A stretch of 64,000 bases of DNA. Origin: Platynereis dumerilii (taxonomy: Eukaryota > Annelida > Polychaeta > Phyllodocida > Nereididae). Location: NCBI GenBank assembly GCA_026936325.1, contig JAPTHN010000105.1, positions 372,001-436,000 of the forward strand, read 5' to 3'. The stretch's first letter is position 1. Every line of letters begins with the position of its first letter. The notes under the pieces were generated by a model. That model made no database searches. It saw only the letters and a program-made list of their open reading frames with translations, and was not told the DNA's origin. Positions 1 to 10,356 of this stretch are shown one piece after another. The position numbers and the translations under genes were made by a program.

Positions 1-205
1 GACTTATAATGGGTGCCAACACATTATTCTCAATATCAATCAATTTCTTTTCACCTGTTGGTGATGCATTTGCTCTAGTCAGTGTCTGTGCTTAAAACTG
101 ATTTTCCAGGTAGAGCAGGCAGAGAAGAGTGCTCCAATGAATTCTAAAGCACTCCAAAAGCTCATTCTAAAGAAGAGGGTATCAGAACAGTGTAACTGAA
201 TACCC
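1..205. other. Unassigned flank
   Basis: No coding frame, repeat unit or transposon end is recognised here. The last part contains loose relatives of the minisatellite that follows. Confidence 0.4.
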
Positions 206-585
206 TTGGGTATTGCTCTGACTGCTCAAGTGCATTGCTATGACTGCTCTAAAGTATAATCCAACCACTTCTCAGTATTTCCCTGACTGATTCGGAGCAT
301 TACTTCAACTGCTGAGGGCTCCAACTGCTTCAGAGCATTGCTACAACTGCTCAGGACCATTTTTCCAACTCTTCCGGAGCCTTGGTCCAACTCTTCCGGA
401 GCATTACACCAATTGCTGCTCCGGCTGCTCCGGCTGCTCCGGAGCATTGCTCCGGCTGCTCTGGAGCATTGCTCCGGCTGCTCCGGAGCATTGCTCCGGC
501 TGCTCTGGAGCATTAGTCTGGCTGCTCCGGAGCATTGCTCCGGCTGCTCCCGAGCATTGCTCCGAGAGCTCCAGCAGTGTTCTGG
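206..585. repeat. GC-rich minisatellite, CTCCGG-type unit
   Basis: A degenerate tandem array with a unit of about 22-24 bases containing GCTCCGGAGCATTG. Units are diverged on the left (CTGACTGCTC, CTTCCGGAGC) and nearly uniform from about 405 to 585. The palindrome CTCCGGAG recurs in each unit. Open frames on both strands here are by-products of the repeat. It ends about 20 bases before the TATA box of the Polinton ATPase gene, so it may belong to the Polinton end or its promoter; that is inference. Confidence 0.85.
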
Positions 586-604
586 CCTGATATTGCGCCA
601 AATC

Positions 605-642
605 CTATAAATACCTTATCTTGATGGCTACCTAGTCAGTTC
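605..642 (+). promoter_or_regulatory. Core promoter: TATA box plus initiator
   Basis: CTATAAAT at 605-612 is followed by TCAGTTC at 636-642, a good match to the arthropod-style initiator. The spacing of about 31 bases is correct for a TATA/Inr pair. The first ATG of the ATPase gene lies 35 bases downstream at 673. Motif and spacing are seen; promoter function is inferred. Confidence 0.6.
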
Positions 643-672
643 TTTGCAAGCCAGCAAACAGTTCACATCGAT

Positions 673-2050
673 ATGGCAAAGTTTAATTGCTCTACATGTG
701 GGGACACATTTACAACAAGATTCAATCTGGAACGTCACTGTAAGAGGAGGCATTCAAAGACATCACACCAGGAGACGAGCTTTGTACTGGGACATCCTTT
801 CACCATGATTGTATCTGGACCGACCGCCTGTGGAAAATCTACCCTAGTCAAGTCTATTTTACAGCAGAATCAGGCAACAATACACTCTCCACCACAGAGA
901 ATTGTATGGCTATACAAGAGGTGGTAGCCTCTATATGACATCATCAAGGAAACAGTAATGCCTCCAGTTGAATTCATACAAGGAATACCTAAAGAAATCG
1001 GAGATCCTACATTCTTCAATCCAAAGATCAATAATTTACTTATTGTGGATGATTTGATGGCAAGCTGCGGACAAGATCCAAGGATGAATGAAATATTTTA
1101 TGAGGGGTCACACCACAGATCACTGAGTGTCATATTGCTTTGTCAAAATCTCTACTACAGCAAGAGTCCAACACAGAGACGCAACAGTCATTATGTCATT
1201 CTGTTCAAGAATTCTAATGACCTTCAGTCCATCATGACATTTGCCAGACAAATGAATCCAATGAAGACAAAGGATTTTATGCAGACTTATGAAGATGCAA
1301 CAACGAAACCACATGGATATCTACTGATTGACTTCAAGCAGGCAACTGCAGAGAACAATCGCCTTCAAGCAAATGTTTTTGATGCAGAAGAGGATGGCAT
1401 CTTGGCGCCCAACACAGAGGCTATAAATAGCATTGATGAAGACAAAATCAGTCAGTTGACGGATAGCTTTCAAAGAGATCACATCGACATGATTTCCTGT
1501 GACGACTGTGGAATGGTACTGGAGATTATTCATGACCTGCAGAGACATACATGGTGCCCCATGAAGTTTCAAGAAGGTCAACCACAGACAGTAAAAGATG
1601 ACATGCCATCCGATGAACCTCCATTGAAGAAGCGCCGTAAGCTATCGGAGCATCAATGTTTTACACCAATACGAGCCGACATCAGTGAAAGAAAATGGAA
1701 GAAGCATATTGAAGATGAACAACAAGCCTACATGGAGGAGGGTGATCCAGAGAAGAAAGCAAGAGCTAAGACGATTAATGATAATATCAAGGAAATACGA
1801 AAAGACCTCCGAGATGCCTATGCTAATTTCATTAAGCTTTGGATGGATTTAAATGAGAACAGTCAGATTCATCAAAAGGTCATGGCTAAGGTGGAAGAAT
1901 TGCATGACCAGGAAAACTTGGACTGGATAGATGCTGCAAGACTGGCCATTAAACAGTACTAGCCATGGATAGACCCAAAAGTCATGCCGAAATTGGAGGA
2001 AGAAAGTGAAGAAGACTCCCAGGAAGACTCACAGGAAGAAGACAACTGAT
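673..2050 (+). pseudogene. Polinton packaging ATPase (FtsK/HerA, A32-like), broken
   Basis: Fossil of the genome-packaging ATPase. The N-terminus carries a C2H2 zinc finger (CSTCGDTFTTRFNLERHCKRRH). Walker A is GPTACGKSTL and Walker B is NLLIVDDLM, followed by a sensor-like LLCQNLYYS stretch; this order fits A32-type ATPases of Polintons and their virus relatives. After the ATPase core comes a second zinc-finger-like motif (CDDCGMVLEIIHDLQRH), a basic KKRRK patch like a nuclear signal, and a charged helical tail ending in acidic SQED repeats. About two breaks. The zinc finger before the ATPase core is less usual and may help DNA recognition; that is inference. Confidence 0.8.
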
Positions 2051-2096
2051 AATCTATAAAACTGACAAACTTGCTGATATTTCAACATTTGCAACA

Positions 2097-3188
2097 ATGA
2101 TGCCAGACTGGAAGGACTACCTACAAGAGATTTATTACAATCCTGGACATGCTGGAAGTTTCAGCAGTGCTGAGAAACTGTACCAAACTGCAATACGAGA
2201 TGGACGAGAAGATATCACACATTCTAGGATACATCAATTCTTGCAACATCAAGAGGTCCATAGCATGCATCGGCCAGTCAACAGCAAATTCAAGCGAAAC
2301 AAAGTTATGGTGACTGGTATTGATGACCAGTGGCAGATGGATCTAATGAGCATGATGTCGTATGCTAAATATAGCAATAACACCAATTATGTGTTGTTGG
2401 TAATAGATGTTTTCTCCAAAAATGTGTGGTTAAGAGCCCTGAAGAACAAAACTGGAGCAGAAGTCAGACGAGCCCTCGAGGATATACTTCAAGAAGGAAG
2501 AAAGCCATCACGCATCCAAAGCGACAAAGGAAAAGAATTCTTAGCGAAGACTGTTCTGGATTATCTTAAAGCTCAAGGGATTAAACACTTTACGAGTCAG
2601 AATGAAGTCACGGCAAACATAGCAGAACGTGCCATCAAGACAATAAGATCGAAGATTCAGCATTACATGACCAGCAAGCAGACCTTCAAGTATGTACATC
2701 TGCTGCAAGATTTTGCTAAGAGCTACAATTCTACAGTACATAGCAGCATCAAAATGGCACCCATTGATGTATCGGAAGAAAATGCAACCCAGGTCTGGAT
2801 GAACCTGTACTGACCAGATGAAAAGAGTAAACGTCCAAATTTCAAATATAATCTGGGTGATTATGTTCGTTTGAGCTACCTACGTCAAACCTTCCAAAGA
2901 GAATATGATCAGCGATGGACAGGAGAGGTCTTCAAAGTCTCAGAAAGATATAACAGAGGAGGATTACCAATTTATAGGATCAAGGACTTCAATGGCAAGG
3001 ACATCGCTGGAACATTTTACCAGCCTGAACTTCAGAAAGTGACAATCAAGGAGGACCAACTGTGGAAAATCGACAAGATATTAAAGCAAAGACGTCGAAA
3101 GAATAAAACTGAATATTTTGTGAGATGGCTCCACTGGCCAAAAGTGTTTGACTCATGGGCGGATGCTAAAGATATTGTAGATATTTGA
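2097..3188 (+). pseudogene. Polinton integrase with C-terminal chromodomain, broken
   Basis: Fossil integrase of the retrovirus/Polinton type (rve fold). The DDE triad is visible: D in QWQMDLM, D in IQSDKGKEF and E in NIAERAIKTIRSK. The C-terminal part carries a chromodomain (LWKIDKILKQRRRKNKTEYF then VRWLHWPKVFDSW), which in this class reads chromatin marks and can steer insertion. The start at 2097 is the first of two adjacent ATGs, about 40 bases after a second TATA-like box (TCTATAAAAC near 2052). About one break. The gene follows the ATPase by under 50 bases on the same strand. Confidence 0.85.
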
Positions 3189-3463
3189 ATGTCATTTGAA
3201 ATAAAATATTGAAAATGATGTGATATATTATGTGAATAAAGTGAAGAAAATGAAAACTTGTGTTCGTTGTTTGTTATAAATTAATTTGAACACAAGGCTC
3301 CGGCCTGAGTTACAGCCATGGGTTATACCCCCGACGGGATTGGCTGCAATAAATTAAACGAGGCAGCTATGGGTTATGCCCATATGTACTCTGACAGGGT
3401 TGGCTGCTATTGACCTGATAACTGGGAGGGGGGCTGCCATAGGACCTGCTCAGGCTGCAAAAG

Positions 3464-3523
3464 TTGCTCCTCACCAAAAGTGGCCCAGAACGCTTGCTCC
3501 TCACCAAAAGTGGCCCAGAACGC
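3464..3523. repeat. Perfect 30-bp tandem duplication
   Basis: Two adjacent identical 30-base copies, 3464-3493 and 3494-3523, starting TTGCTCCTCACC. Perfect identity suggests a recent slippage duplication. The neighbouring stretch 3290-3463 holds GGCTCCGGCC-rich sequence and a loosely repeated ATGGGTTAT-GCC motif with no gene. Confidence 0.9.
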
Positions 3524-3534
3524 TCATTTTCCCC

Positions 3535-3870
3535 CTACTTGCATAGGTTGGCAGTTAATGTTTTAATCCTTGCCTCTATATTTTCTATATCCATAGCATC
3601 CAGGAGGGCGGTATGATGACACCTCTTAATTAATCCCATTACTCGTTTAATTATGGACCCTTGGACGGAATTCAGTAATTTAATATCGCCCTTGTTCAGG
3701 TATACACTATCTAATCCATATAACAGGGTGGGTAATCCAATGGTTTTCCAGAGATAAGATTTGACTTCAGTTCTCAGACCAGGATATACCATTCCAACTG
3801 ATGTATATCGAAATAATGGCTCTTGATATGATTCCCTTTGCCCTTCATGAGTTTTTACATGAATCATCAT
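3535..3870 (-). pseudogene. LINE reverse transcriptase, C-terminal fragment
   Basis: A 111-residue frame matches the region after the catalytic core of non-LTR reverse transcriptases of marine animals: WKTIGLPTLLYGLDSVYLNK followed by LLNSVQGSIIKRVMGLIKRC and a HHTALLDAM stretch. The YADD core and the endonuclease are absent, so this is a truncated relic. It sits on the opposite strand to the Polinton and directly after the 30-bp duplication. Confidence 0.7.
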
Positions 3871-4044
3871 AAATGATCAGTTTAAACCAAGTGTTCCAAA
3901 ATCACCTGTGTAGTGTGTATATTTTTCATAACTCTCATAATTTTGTTATTTCAATTGCAGTCTTTTACCTCATAATGTGATTATAAAAACTTTTGATGTA
4001 ATACAAAATTATGTTGCGTAAACCTCGAAGACATTCACTGTGCC

Positions 4045-4285
4045 CCCAATTTCTAAAATTGATGTTACGCACATTGTGCTCCTTAGAATTGATGTTACCC
4101 ATATGTGCCCCATAGAATTGATGTTACCCATATATATTCCCCTTAGAATTGATGTTACCCGTATGTGCCCCATAGAATTGATGTTACCCATATATTCCCC
4201 TTAGAATTTATGTTAGCCATATATGCCCCTTAGAATTTATGTTACCCAGATATGCCCCTTAGAATAGATGTTACCCATATATGAC
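4045..4285. repeat. Minisatellite, about 29-33 bp unit
   Basis: About eight units of the form GAATTGATGTTACCC followed by ATATATGCCCCTTA. The same unit reappears at 6636-6682, beyond two LINE fragments, which suggests the LINEs were inserted into one original array. The frame read on the minus strand here only reflects the repeat. Confidence 0.85.
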
Positions 4286-5303
4286 ATAACATAACATATC
4301 ATAACATATTAATTATTGGTCACTGGTAATAGGTACATTTCAAGCAAAATTTTACTGCACTGACATCAAGGTAATGAATGAACATCAAGGTAAAATGTAA
4401 AGCACAGGAAAAACGGGAGTCATTCAACACAGTTCAACAACCTGATGGAATATGGAACAAAAGTGTTCCGGAATCTCACAGTTCTAGCAAAACATGCTTT
4501 ATATCTGCGACCCCTTGGAGGCAATGTGTACTCCCCATTCATGGGGTGAGTAGCATCTTTGGAGTATTAAGTTGGTCAAGCGTTTAGTGTTTCTAGAGTG
4601 GATTGTTCCATTCTCATTCTCAATGAGAGAGCCAGTGGCCTGTCCAAGTATTCTACGGCACACCCGCCTTGGCTTGTCAAGATCGTGTTTGAACCTTTTA
4701 GTTAACACATCAAAGAAGGCTGAACCTGTCCTGCATACATCAATAGTGGTGGGATACAAGCATTGTAAAATGTCACAATAATTTTAGGATCAACATTGAG
4801 TTTTCTCATTGACCGTATACAGTAGGTGCCTCTATTCGCTTTTCTTATCTGGTTTTCAACATGCTGGGAAAGGGAGAGTCTATTATCAACCACCAGACCA
4901 AGATATTTGTAGGAGTCTACTCTTTCTACTTCAGTGTCATATATTTTGATACATTCTGTGGATGGACTAGTTTTCCTGAAATCCCAAAGAAATTCTTTAG
5001 TTTTGCTATTCGAGTTAAATAGTTGTCGTTACACCACTTGCTGACAAAGTCCATACACTGTAAATATTCTTTATCACAGTCATTTTAATGAGACAAAGAA
5101 TTATTGTGTCATCTGTATATTTTTGGATGATTACTTTGCTGGAATTCCAGCTCAAGTAATTTGTATAGAGCACAAAAACAATTGGCGATAGAATGCACCC
5201 TTGGGGGGCTCCACAGTTCAGAGTGACACATGCCGAGTTTTCTGTCTTGGTTCTTACGTATTGTGGTCTCTTAGTCAAGTAGTCTAAAATCCAAAATAGC
5301 AGG
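4286..5303 (-). mobile_element. LINE fragment A (CR1/Rex-like), minus strand
   Basis: Non-LTR retrotransposon remnant. Minus-strand frames show LNCGAPQGCILSPIVFVLYT and KYTDDTIIL (reverse transcriptase motifs, 5290-5100), then VDNRLSLSQHVENQIRKANR with FYNACIPPLLMY (4893-4710) and a cysteine-poor tail with LDKPRRVCRRILGQATGS (4680-4560). The catalytic box reads YTDD. The reading sense is broken into several frames. The likely 3' end is the TATGT-type short repeat near 4285-4310, a typical LINE tail. The upstream part is lost or displaced by LINE B. Confidence 0.7.
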
Positions 5304-6636
5304 GATAAAAGATAAGATAAGATAAAATAAAACTTTATTTCAAGTTGGTGATGACATAAAAACAGATAACACAATCTAAAAAGCTTTTAACCGACAATGT
5401 GAAATAATAAAACAAGATGAAATATATATACAGATGAGTTAATGAAATTTGAAAGAAAGTTTACAAACGTAAAGATGCACTTAAGTTGAAATCATTATAC
5501 TTTACAGAGAATATCTGAGACATAGTATACATTTTGTACAATCACAATTTTTCAAGCAATTGCTCTTTCTTAAAGCAGACTTAAATGAACAAAATTCTTG
5601 AAAACATTTCAAGTTACTGGGCAGAGAATTCCACAACGAGGAACCTTGATATCTTATTGACTTTTTTCCAAACTGAATAGTGTTAAAGGTTGGTAGAACT
5701 AGTCTGTTACTGTCAGGCATGTTGTAGGGAGACACCTGTTTAAAGAAAAAGTTACTTTCCCAGGGTGGCCCTAGGTTATTAAGTACTTTGAAAACAAATT
5801 CTGCTAAGTTATTTCTAAGATTTACTTGCAGCATGTTTTTGCCAGTTTTTATTAATAAGTCATCATAAGTGCTTTCATAATCATTACATACCAGCTTTAA
5901 GGCTCTTTTATTTAACTTTTCAATTTTTGGATACTGGCCGAGAGAGAAAGTATCATATGCTAAAGAACAGTATACAAATTGGAAGTCACAAAAGCTTCGT
6001 ATACTCTTAGTTTACCTTCACAATCAACTTACTTGCTCATTCTTTGCAAAGCATTTATTTGTCTAGCTGCTTTTTTCGATATTACCGAAATGTGGTGATT
6101 AAAGTTTAGCTTTTGGTCAATGTGAATACGTAATAGCTTGACTACAGCCTCAGACTTGATGATGTTATTTTCCACCTTCATTTCAAAATCTTGGTTATCA
6201 CGACTGAAACGTATCACCTGAAATTTGGATGGATCAGCTTTCATGTAATTTGCCTTAAACCAGGTTAACGCTTGTGCTGATGCTTCCTCAAGTATACTTT
6301 TAACAACCGACAGATCCCAATGGGAATATGACAAAGTGTTATCATCTGCATAATTATATACTTCACAAGTTTTCTCTAAGTCCATCAAGAAATCATTGAT
6401 AAAAATATTTAATAGGAGAGGGCCCATAAGCGATCCTTGTGGGACGCCAGACTTTAAGTTCAGCCATTCACTCCATATACTTCCAAATTTTACAGCTTGC
6501 TTTCTATTATTGAGATAATTCATGATATGTGTGCATGCCAGGGAGGCAGGGATATGTAGAGAGGACAATTTTCGGAGAAGCAGATGAGGTTGTATAGTGT
6601 TAAATGCAGAGCTATAATCAATGAAAGTTGCAAATA
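5304..6636 (-). mobile_element. LINE fragment B (CR1-like), 5'-truncated, minus strand
   Basis: Frames on the minus strand give FIDYSSAFNTIQPHLLLRKL, SGVPQGSLMGPLL and YNYADDNTLSYSH (reverse transcriptase, 6630-6030). Further down, 5834-5502, comes the C-terminal segment with YQGSSLWNSLPSNLK and FKSALRKSNCL, diagnostic of CR1-like ORF2 ends. The element starts in mid-domain at the minisatellite boundary (about 6636), so it is 5'-truncated, and ends in a GATAA-type short tandem tail at 5304-5330. ORF2 is split by frameshifts between the two segments. Confidence 0.8.
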
Positions 6637-6682
6637 TGCCCCTTAGAATTGATGTTACCCAATACCCATATATGCTCCTGAG
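6636..6682. repeat. Second block of the 30-bp minisatellite
   Basis: One and a half units of the array found at 4045-4285 (ATATGCCCCTTAGAATTG). It marks the far border of the LINE insertions. Confidence 0.75.
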
Positions 6683-6704
6683 CACATTTTGTTCTAATTT
6701 TTAG

Positions 6705-6863
6705 GTATTCCTGATGAACATGGACATTCATGCTCAAACATGCCTGAAATAGACGAACCTGAGCCTCTGCACCTTCCTGGCTATGATCCCAATGACGTTC
6801 TGTTTGTAATGAAACTGTGTATACTTTATATATTTCTGAATTTTTGTATTCATGAATTGTTCT
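6705..6863 (+). other. Possible terminal exon of an unseen gene
   Basis: A pyrimidine-rich stretch ending in TTTTTAG (6698-6704) is followed by an open frame reading IPDEHGHSCSNMPEIDEPEP, then LHLPGYDPNDVLF and a hydrophobic run before a stop. A possible donor TTT-GTAATG lies near 6789. The sense sequence looks more protein-like than its surroundings, but there is no partner exon in reach and no recognised family. The rest of 6864-7440 shows nothing I can name. Confidence 0.2.
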
Positions 6864-7540
6864 GATGCAAATTTGAGTGTATTAGATCTGATAGAGCAGT
6901 AGATCAACCAAGTTGAACTTACGAAAAAAGCTTTCACTGAGAATGGAATAGAAAAATAAGGTTAGATGACTTTTAAATGAAATGGCCAGCTAGGTGAAAA
7001 TATAAGCACTAATGCCTTTCTAATATCTTAGGATAGTTGGTTTAAGACTAAATTATAAACATCATTATGGAATGAGATTGTGTATTCTCACAATAAGAAT
7101 GGGTGAAGAAAATTCGGTTGAGCACCAAAAAATGTCACCTCATTTTGTCTAGTAATGTGTGCTATATATAGCTCAATGAGTTTCTGAAACAAAGAAAATT
7201 TCCGTGCCATTCTTTCACTACCTTTGTGGCTGAATACCTACACTTTAGGCGTCAGTACTTTATTTTGTATATATATGTTTTGATGAATATGACTCTGTAG
7301 TCCTGAACCCATTGGATTGTTTGCATATTGTCGCAAGCAAGTATGTTAATGTTTCGTGTGATGTTTCTATATATGTTACTGCTCGTCCAGATGATGTCCT
7401 AGTGATTTAATTTTGCTGAAGTACTTCATTTTTAGTGGTGAAGAATAGATTGTTTTATATTGATTTGTTGACATGTCTGCTTTAAAAACATTTATGAATT
7501 TTTCCTTTGTATTGTGATTGTTGTATATTGTTACCGTAAA

Positions 7541-7712
7541 ACGGGGTAAAGTTGGCAATCCAGGGAAAGTTGGCGACTTAATTTAACTCACTTGCCAACT
7601 TTCCTCACTGTCACAGGCATTGTGACAGTGGGGAAAGTTGGCATTTCTGCCATTAAGTGGGATAAAATAGCTTGCCAACTTTTCCCTAGATTGCTAACTT
7701 TACCCCATTTTT
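7541..7712. mobile_element. Palindromic miniature element inside the satellite
   Basis: The whole segment folds on itself. The left arm starts ACGGGGTAAAGTTGGCAATC and the right arm is its near complement, ending GATTGCTAACTTTACCCC. A second inner palindrome is centred near 7619 (CACTGTCACAGG with TTGTGACAGTG). This is typical of a small non-autonomous DNA transposon. Similar GGGG-AAGTTG termini appear at about 45266 and 49012. Confidence 0.7.
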
Positions 7713-7879
7713 GAGGTATATTATTATCATGTCTATCATGTTCAGTACAGTTTTCCAGAGGTCTTTGTTCATTTGTTGACTTGTTTCTTTCGTATATTGA
7801 TTGTTGTATATTCATATGTTGACATGTCTATTTTGATATCATTTGATGATTCGCTTCTTTGGCATATCGACTGTTGTCA

Positions 7880-7980
7880 ATACAGTGGTCCCTGCATTAT
7901 AAGACCGCCCCTTCTGTGGTCATGAAGCGGTCTCTCATAGCGGTGCGGTCTCTCGTTGGGGTGCAAAATGCACTAAAAAT
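7880..7980. mobile_element. Short Tigger/pogo-like transposon end
   Basis: CAGTGGTCCCTGCATTATAA followed by GACCGCCCC and two GCGGTCTCT motifs resembles the terminus of pogo/Tigger-type elements (CAGTGG-CCC start). It interrupts a satellite unit. There is no transposase. Confidence 0.4.
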
Positions 7981-8973
7981 GTGGACATGTCTATTTTGAA
8001 ATCCTATGGTGATCTGTTTCTTTTGCATATTGATTGTTGTCAATAGATAATTTGACATGTCTATTTTGATATCATTTGGTGATTTGTTTCTTTTGTATAA
8101 TGATTGTTGTACATTCAAATGTTGACATGTCTATTTTGATATCATTTGGTGATTTGTTCTTTTGCATATTGATTGTTGTCAAAAGATATTTTGACATGTC
8201 TATTTTGGTATCATATGGTGATTTGTTTCTTTTGTACATATATAGTTTTGTATATTGATATGATGACATATCTACCTGGATATCACTTGATGATTTTTTC
8301 CTTTTTTATATTGATTGTAGTATATTTATTTTGACATGTCTTCGTTGATATCATTTGTTATTTCTTTCTTTTTGATATTTATTGTTGTATATTTATTTGT
8401 TTACCTGTCTACCTTGATATCATTTTGTGATTTGTTTCTTTTGTATATATGGAGTGTTTTGTATTCATTTGTTGGCTTTTCTACCCTGATATCACTTGGT
8501 GATTTGTTTCTTTTGTATATTGATTGTTGTATATTGATTTGTTGACCTGTCTACCTTGATATCATTTGGTGATTTGTTCTTTTTCATATTGATTGTTGTC
8601 GAAAGATATTTTGACATGTCTATTTTGGTATCGTATGGTGATTTGTTTCTTTTATATATCAAGTTTTGTATATTGATATGACGACATGTCTACCTGGATA
8701 TCATTTGATGATTTTTTCCTTTTTTATATTGATTGTTGTATATTAATTTGTTGACCTGTCTAACTTGATATGATTTGGTGATTTGTTTCTTTTGTATATC
8801 AAGTGACGAAGTGTATTCATACGTTGACATGTCTACCTTGATATCATTTCCTAATTTTCTATTTGCATACTGATTGTTGTATATTAATTTTGACATGTCT
8901 AGTTTGACATCATTTGATAATTTTTTTCTCTTGTATATTGATTGTTGTATATTCATTTTTACATGTCAAGTTT

Positions 8974-9319
8974 CCCAGGGGGCACACAACGCAAAGCACA
9001 ACATTGCTACTTGGTGGAGGGCTGGTCTGTTGGTCATTGTAGATATGTACTGTAGAGATTATATTGCCACAACTTGAACACAACATCGGGGTTTTTTTTA
9101 CAACGTTGCCACAGCCACAATGTCGCAGGCTGATGTCGAACCCTTGACATTGCCTCACAATGTTGTGAAAACGTCGCCAAACGGCGCATGCTAACGTCAT
9201 ATCTTTGATGTTGCTTTACAATGTTGTGACAACAGAATTTCTAACATAAAATTCTACATCATTTGACGAACAGGGTGACATTGTCGCAACGTTGCTACAA
9301 TGTAGGTGTGTCCATTGGG
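8974..9319. mobile_element. Miniature element rich in ACAACGTTG/ACAATGTTG
   Basis: The left end CCCAGGGGGCACAC and the complement of the right end CCCAATGGACACAC form matching inverted termini. The body is packed with CAACATTG, CAACGTTGC and ACAATGTTGTG motifs in both orientations. It sits cleanly inside a unit of the 70-bp satellite, so it is younger than the array. No protein is encoded. Confidence 0.65.
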
Positions 9320-9560
9320 TTGATATCATTTGGTTTTTTTCTTGCTGTTGTGCATTGATTGTTGTATATCTTATGTTATTGAGTCTACTGCGAAATCATT
9401 CAGTGCATTTTTCCCTTTGTGCATTGATTGTTGGCTATTCACATATGACATGTTTACTTTGCATTAAAAGTGTATTTTTTATTGTGAACTGGAGTGATAT
9501 CAATGGGTGCATTTTTACTTAGCACATTGATTGTTGTGTCTACTTTGATGTCGTTAGATA

Positions 9561-10016
9561 CATTTTGCTTGTGGGTATTATGAACATATACACATTCCTT
9601 GTGTCAGCTCCTAAATAATCGGTATTTAGATCTGAAAATTTGTATAATTATTCAAATGTGATTGTATTTTGTGTGTCAATAGAGAAACTTGCATGTATTT
9701 GTATACATGTCAATTTTCTATTAATATTTTGTGATAACTGTCACTCAGCTGCAGTTGAGAGATTCTAATATTAGAATACTTTGATCATGCTCTGTGAACA
9801 CAAATATTTACCAGGTTGATGCAAAATGCAAAAAAAATAATTCTGTATAATTCTATTCAATTTTTAAACTTATTTCCCCCAAGGTGTGTGTGTAGTAGTG
9901 CATTGTTTGATAAATATTAGGCCTAATATGTTATTATGTATAAATTGTTTTCTACAGGGTCATTCCATGCTAAATCAACAAAATTTCATAAAAGTTCCCG
10001 CCTGACCATCTCAGAT
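9561..10016. other. Unassigned AT-rich stretch
   Basis: No gene or repeat is recognised. CAGGGTCATTCCATGC near 9956 looks like a terminus of a small repeat, with relatives near 11550, but no partner end was found. Confidence 0.3.
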
Positions 10017-10100
10017 GGTATGGTATGGTATGGTATTTGTTTATTGGCTAATATAATAAATACATCAGAATCCTTTTTGATTTTCTCCATATTAAATTTA
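10017..10100 (-). mobile_element. LINE 3' end relic
   Basis: On the minus strand the segment reads as an AT-rich 3' untranslated end with AATAAACAAATACC leading into tandem ATACC units. This is the form of CR1-like LINE tails seen elsewhere in the window. Only the tail remains. Confidence 0.45.
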
Positions 10101-10356
10101 TAGTATTACTGGAAGACTACATGTATGGGAACATGGCATTGTGCAAATTTAGAGGTCTGGGTTGATAGATCAGAAAATGACAAGGCACCTAAAGATCAAA
10201 ACAAAGTTGCTTAAAATGGCTGATACTGACATATTTTAATTATAACTGACTTTTGTAAGATTGGTTAATTCAGTATGGCTGCAGGAATATCCGCCCTCCT
10301 GAGCTGATTTGAGTCTAATTAACGTTACGTCACACACCTCGGTCCAATAGTGGAGT

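Larger units (their letters stand above)
600..3250 (+). mobile_element. Polinton/Maverick fragment, broken
   Basis: A fossil piece of a Polinton-type large DNA transposon. Two adjacent same-strand genes survive: an A32-like packaging ATPase and a retrovirus-type integrase ending in a chromodomain, a pairing typical of Polintons. No protein-primed DNA polymerase, protease or capsid gene is visible, so most of the element lies outside the window or is lost. The two genes carry about three breaks in all. Both are preceded by TATA-like boxes and the end has AATAAA signals near 3200-3240. Reading sense is well kept, which argues against great age. Confidence 0.8.
7445..9560. repeat. Degenerate 70-bp satellite
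   Basis: Long tandem array of units of 69-72 bases containing GACATGTCTATTTTGATATC, a GGTGATTTGTTTCTTTTGT segment and ATTGATTGTTGTATATT. Spacing between successive GACATGTC motifs is 71, 69 and 70 bases around 7983-8193. Units drift strongly towards both ends. It is interrupted by miniature elements at 7541-7712, about 7880-7980 and 8974-9319. Small frames such as NIQQSIYKRNKS on the minus strand are by-products of the repeat. Confidence 0.85.

Noticed and set aside
238-610. Open frames on both strands rich in CSG, LLR or EQPEQ repeats
   Set aside because: They mirror the minisatellite unit and end with it.
4045-4285. CRISPR-like array
   Set aside because: Repeats are contiguous, without unique spacers, in a eukaryotic setting; it is a minisatellite.
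8072-8956. Several frames starting MNIQQSIYKRNKS or similar
   Set aside because: Translation of the 70-bp satellite on the minus strand; not a gene family.
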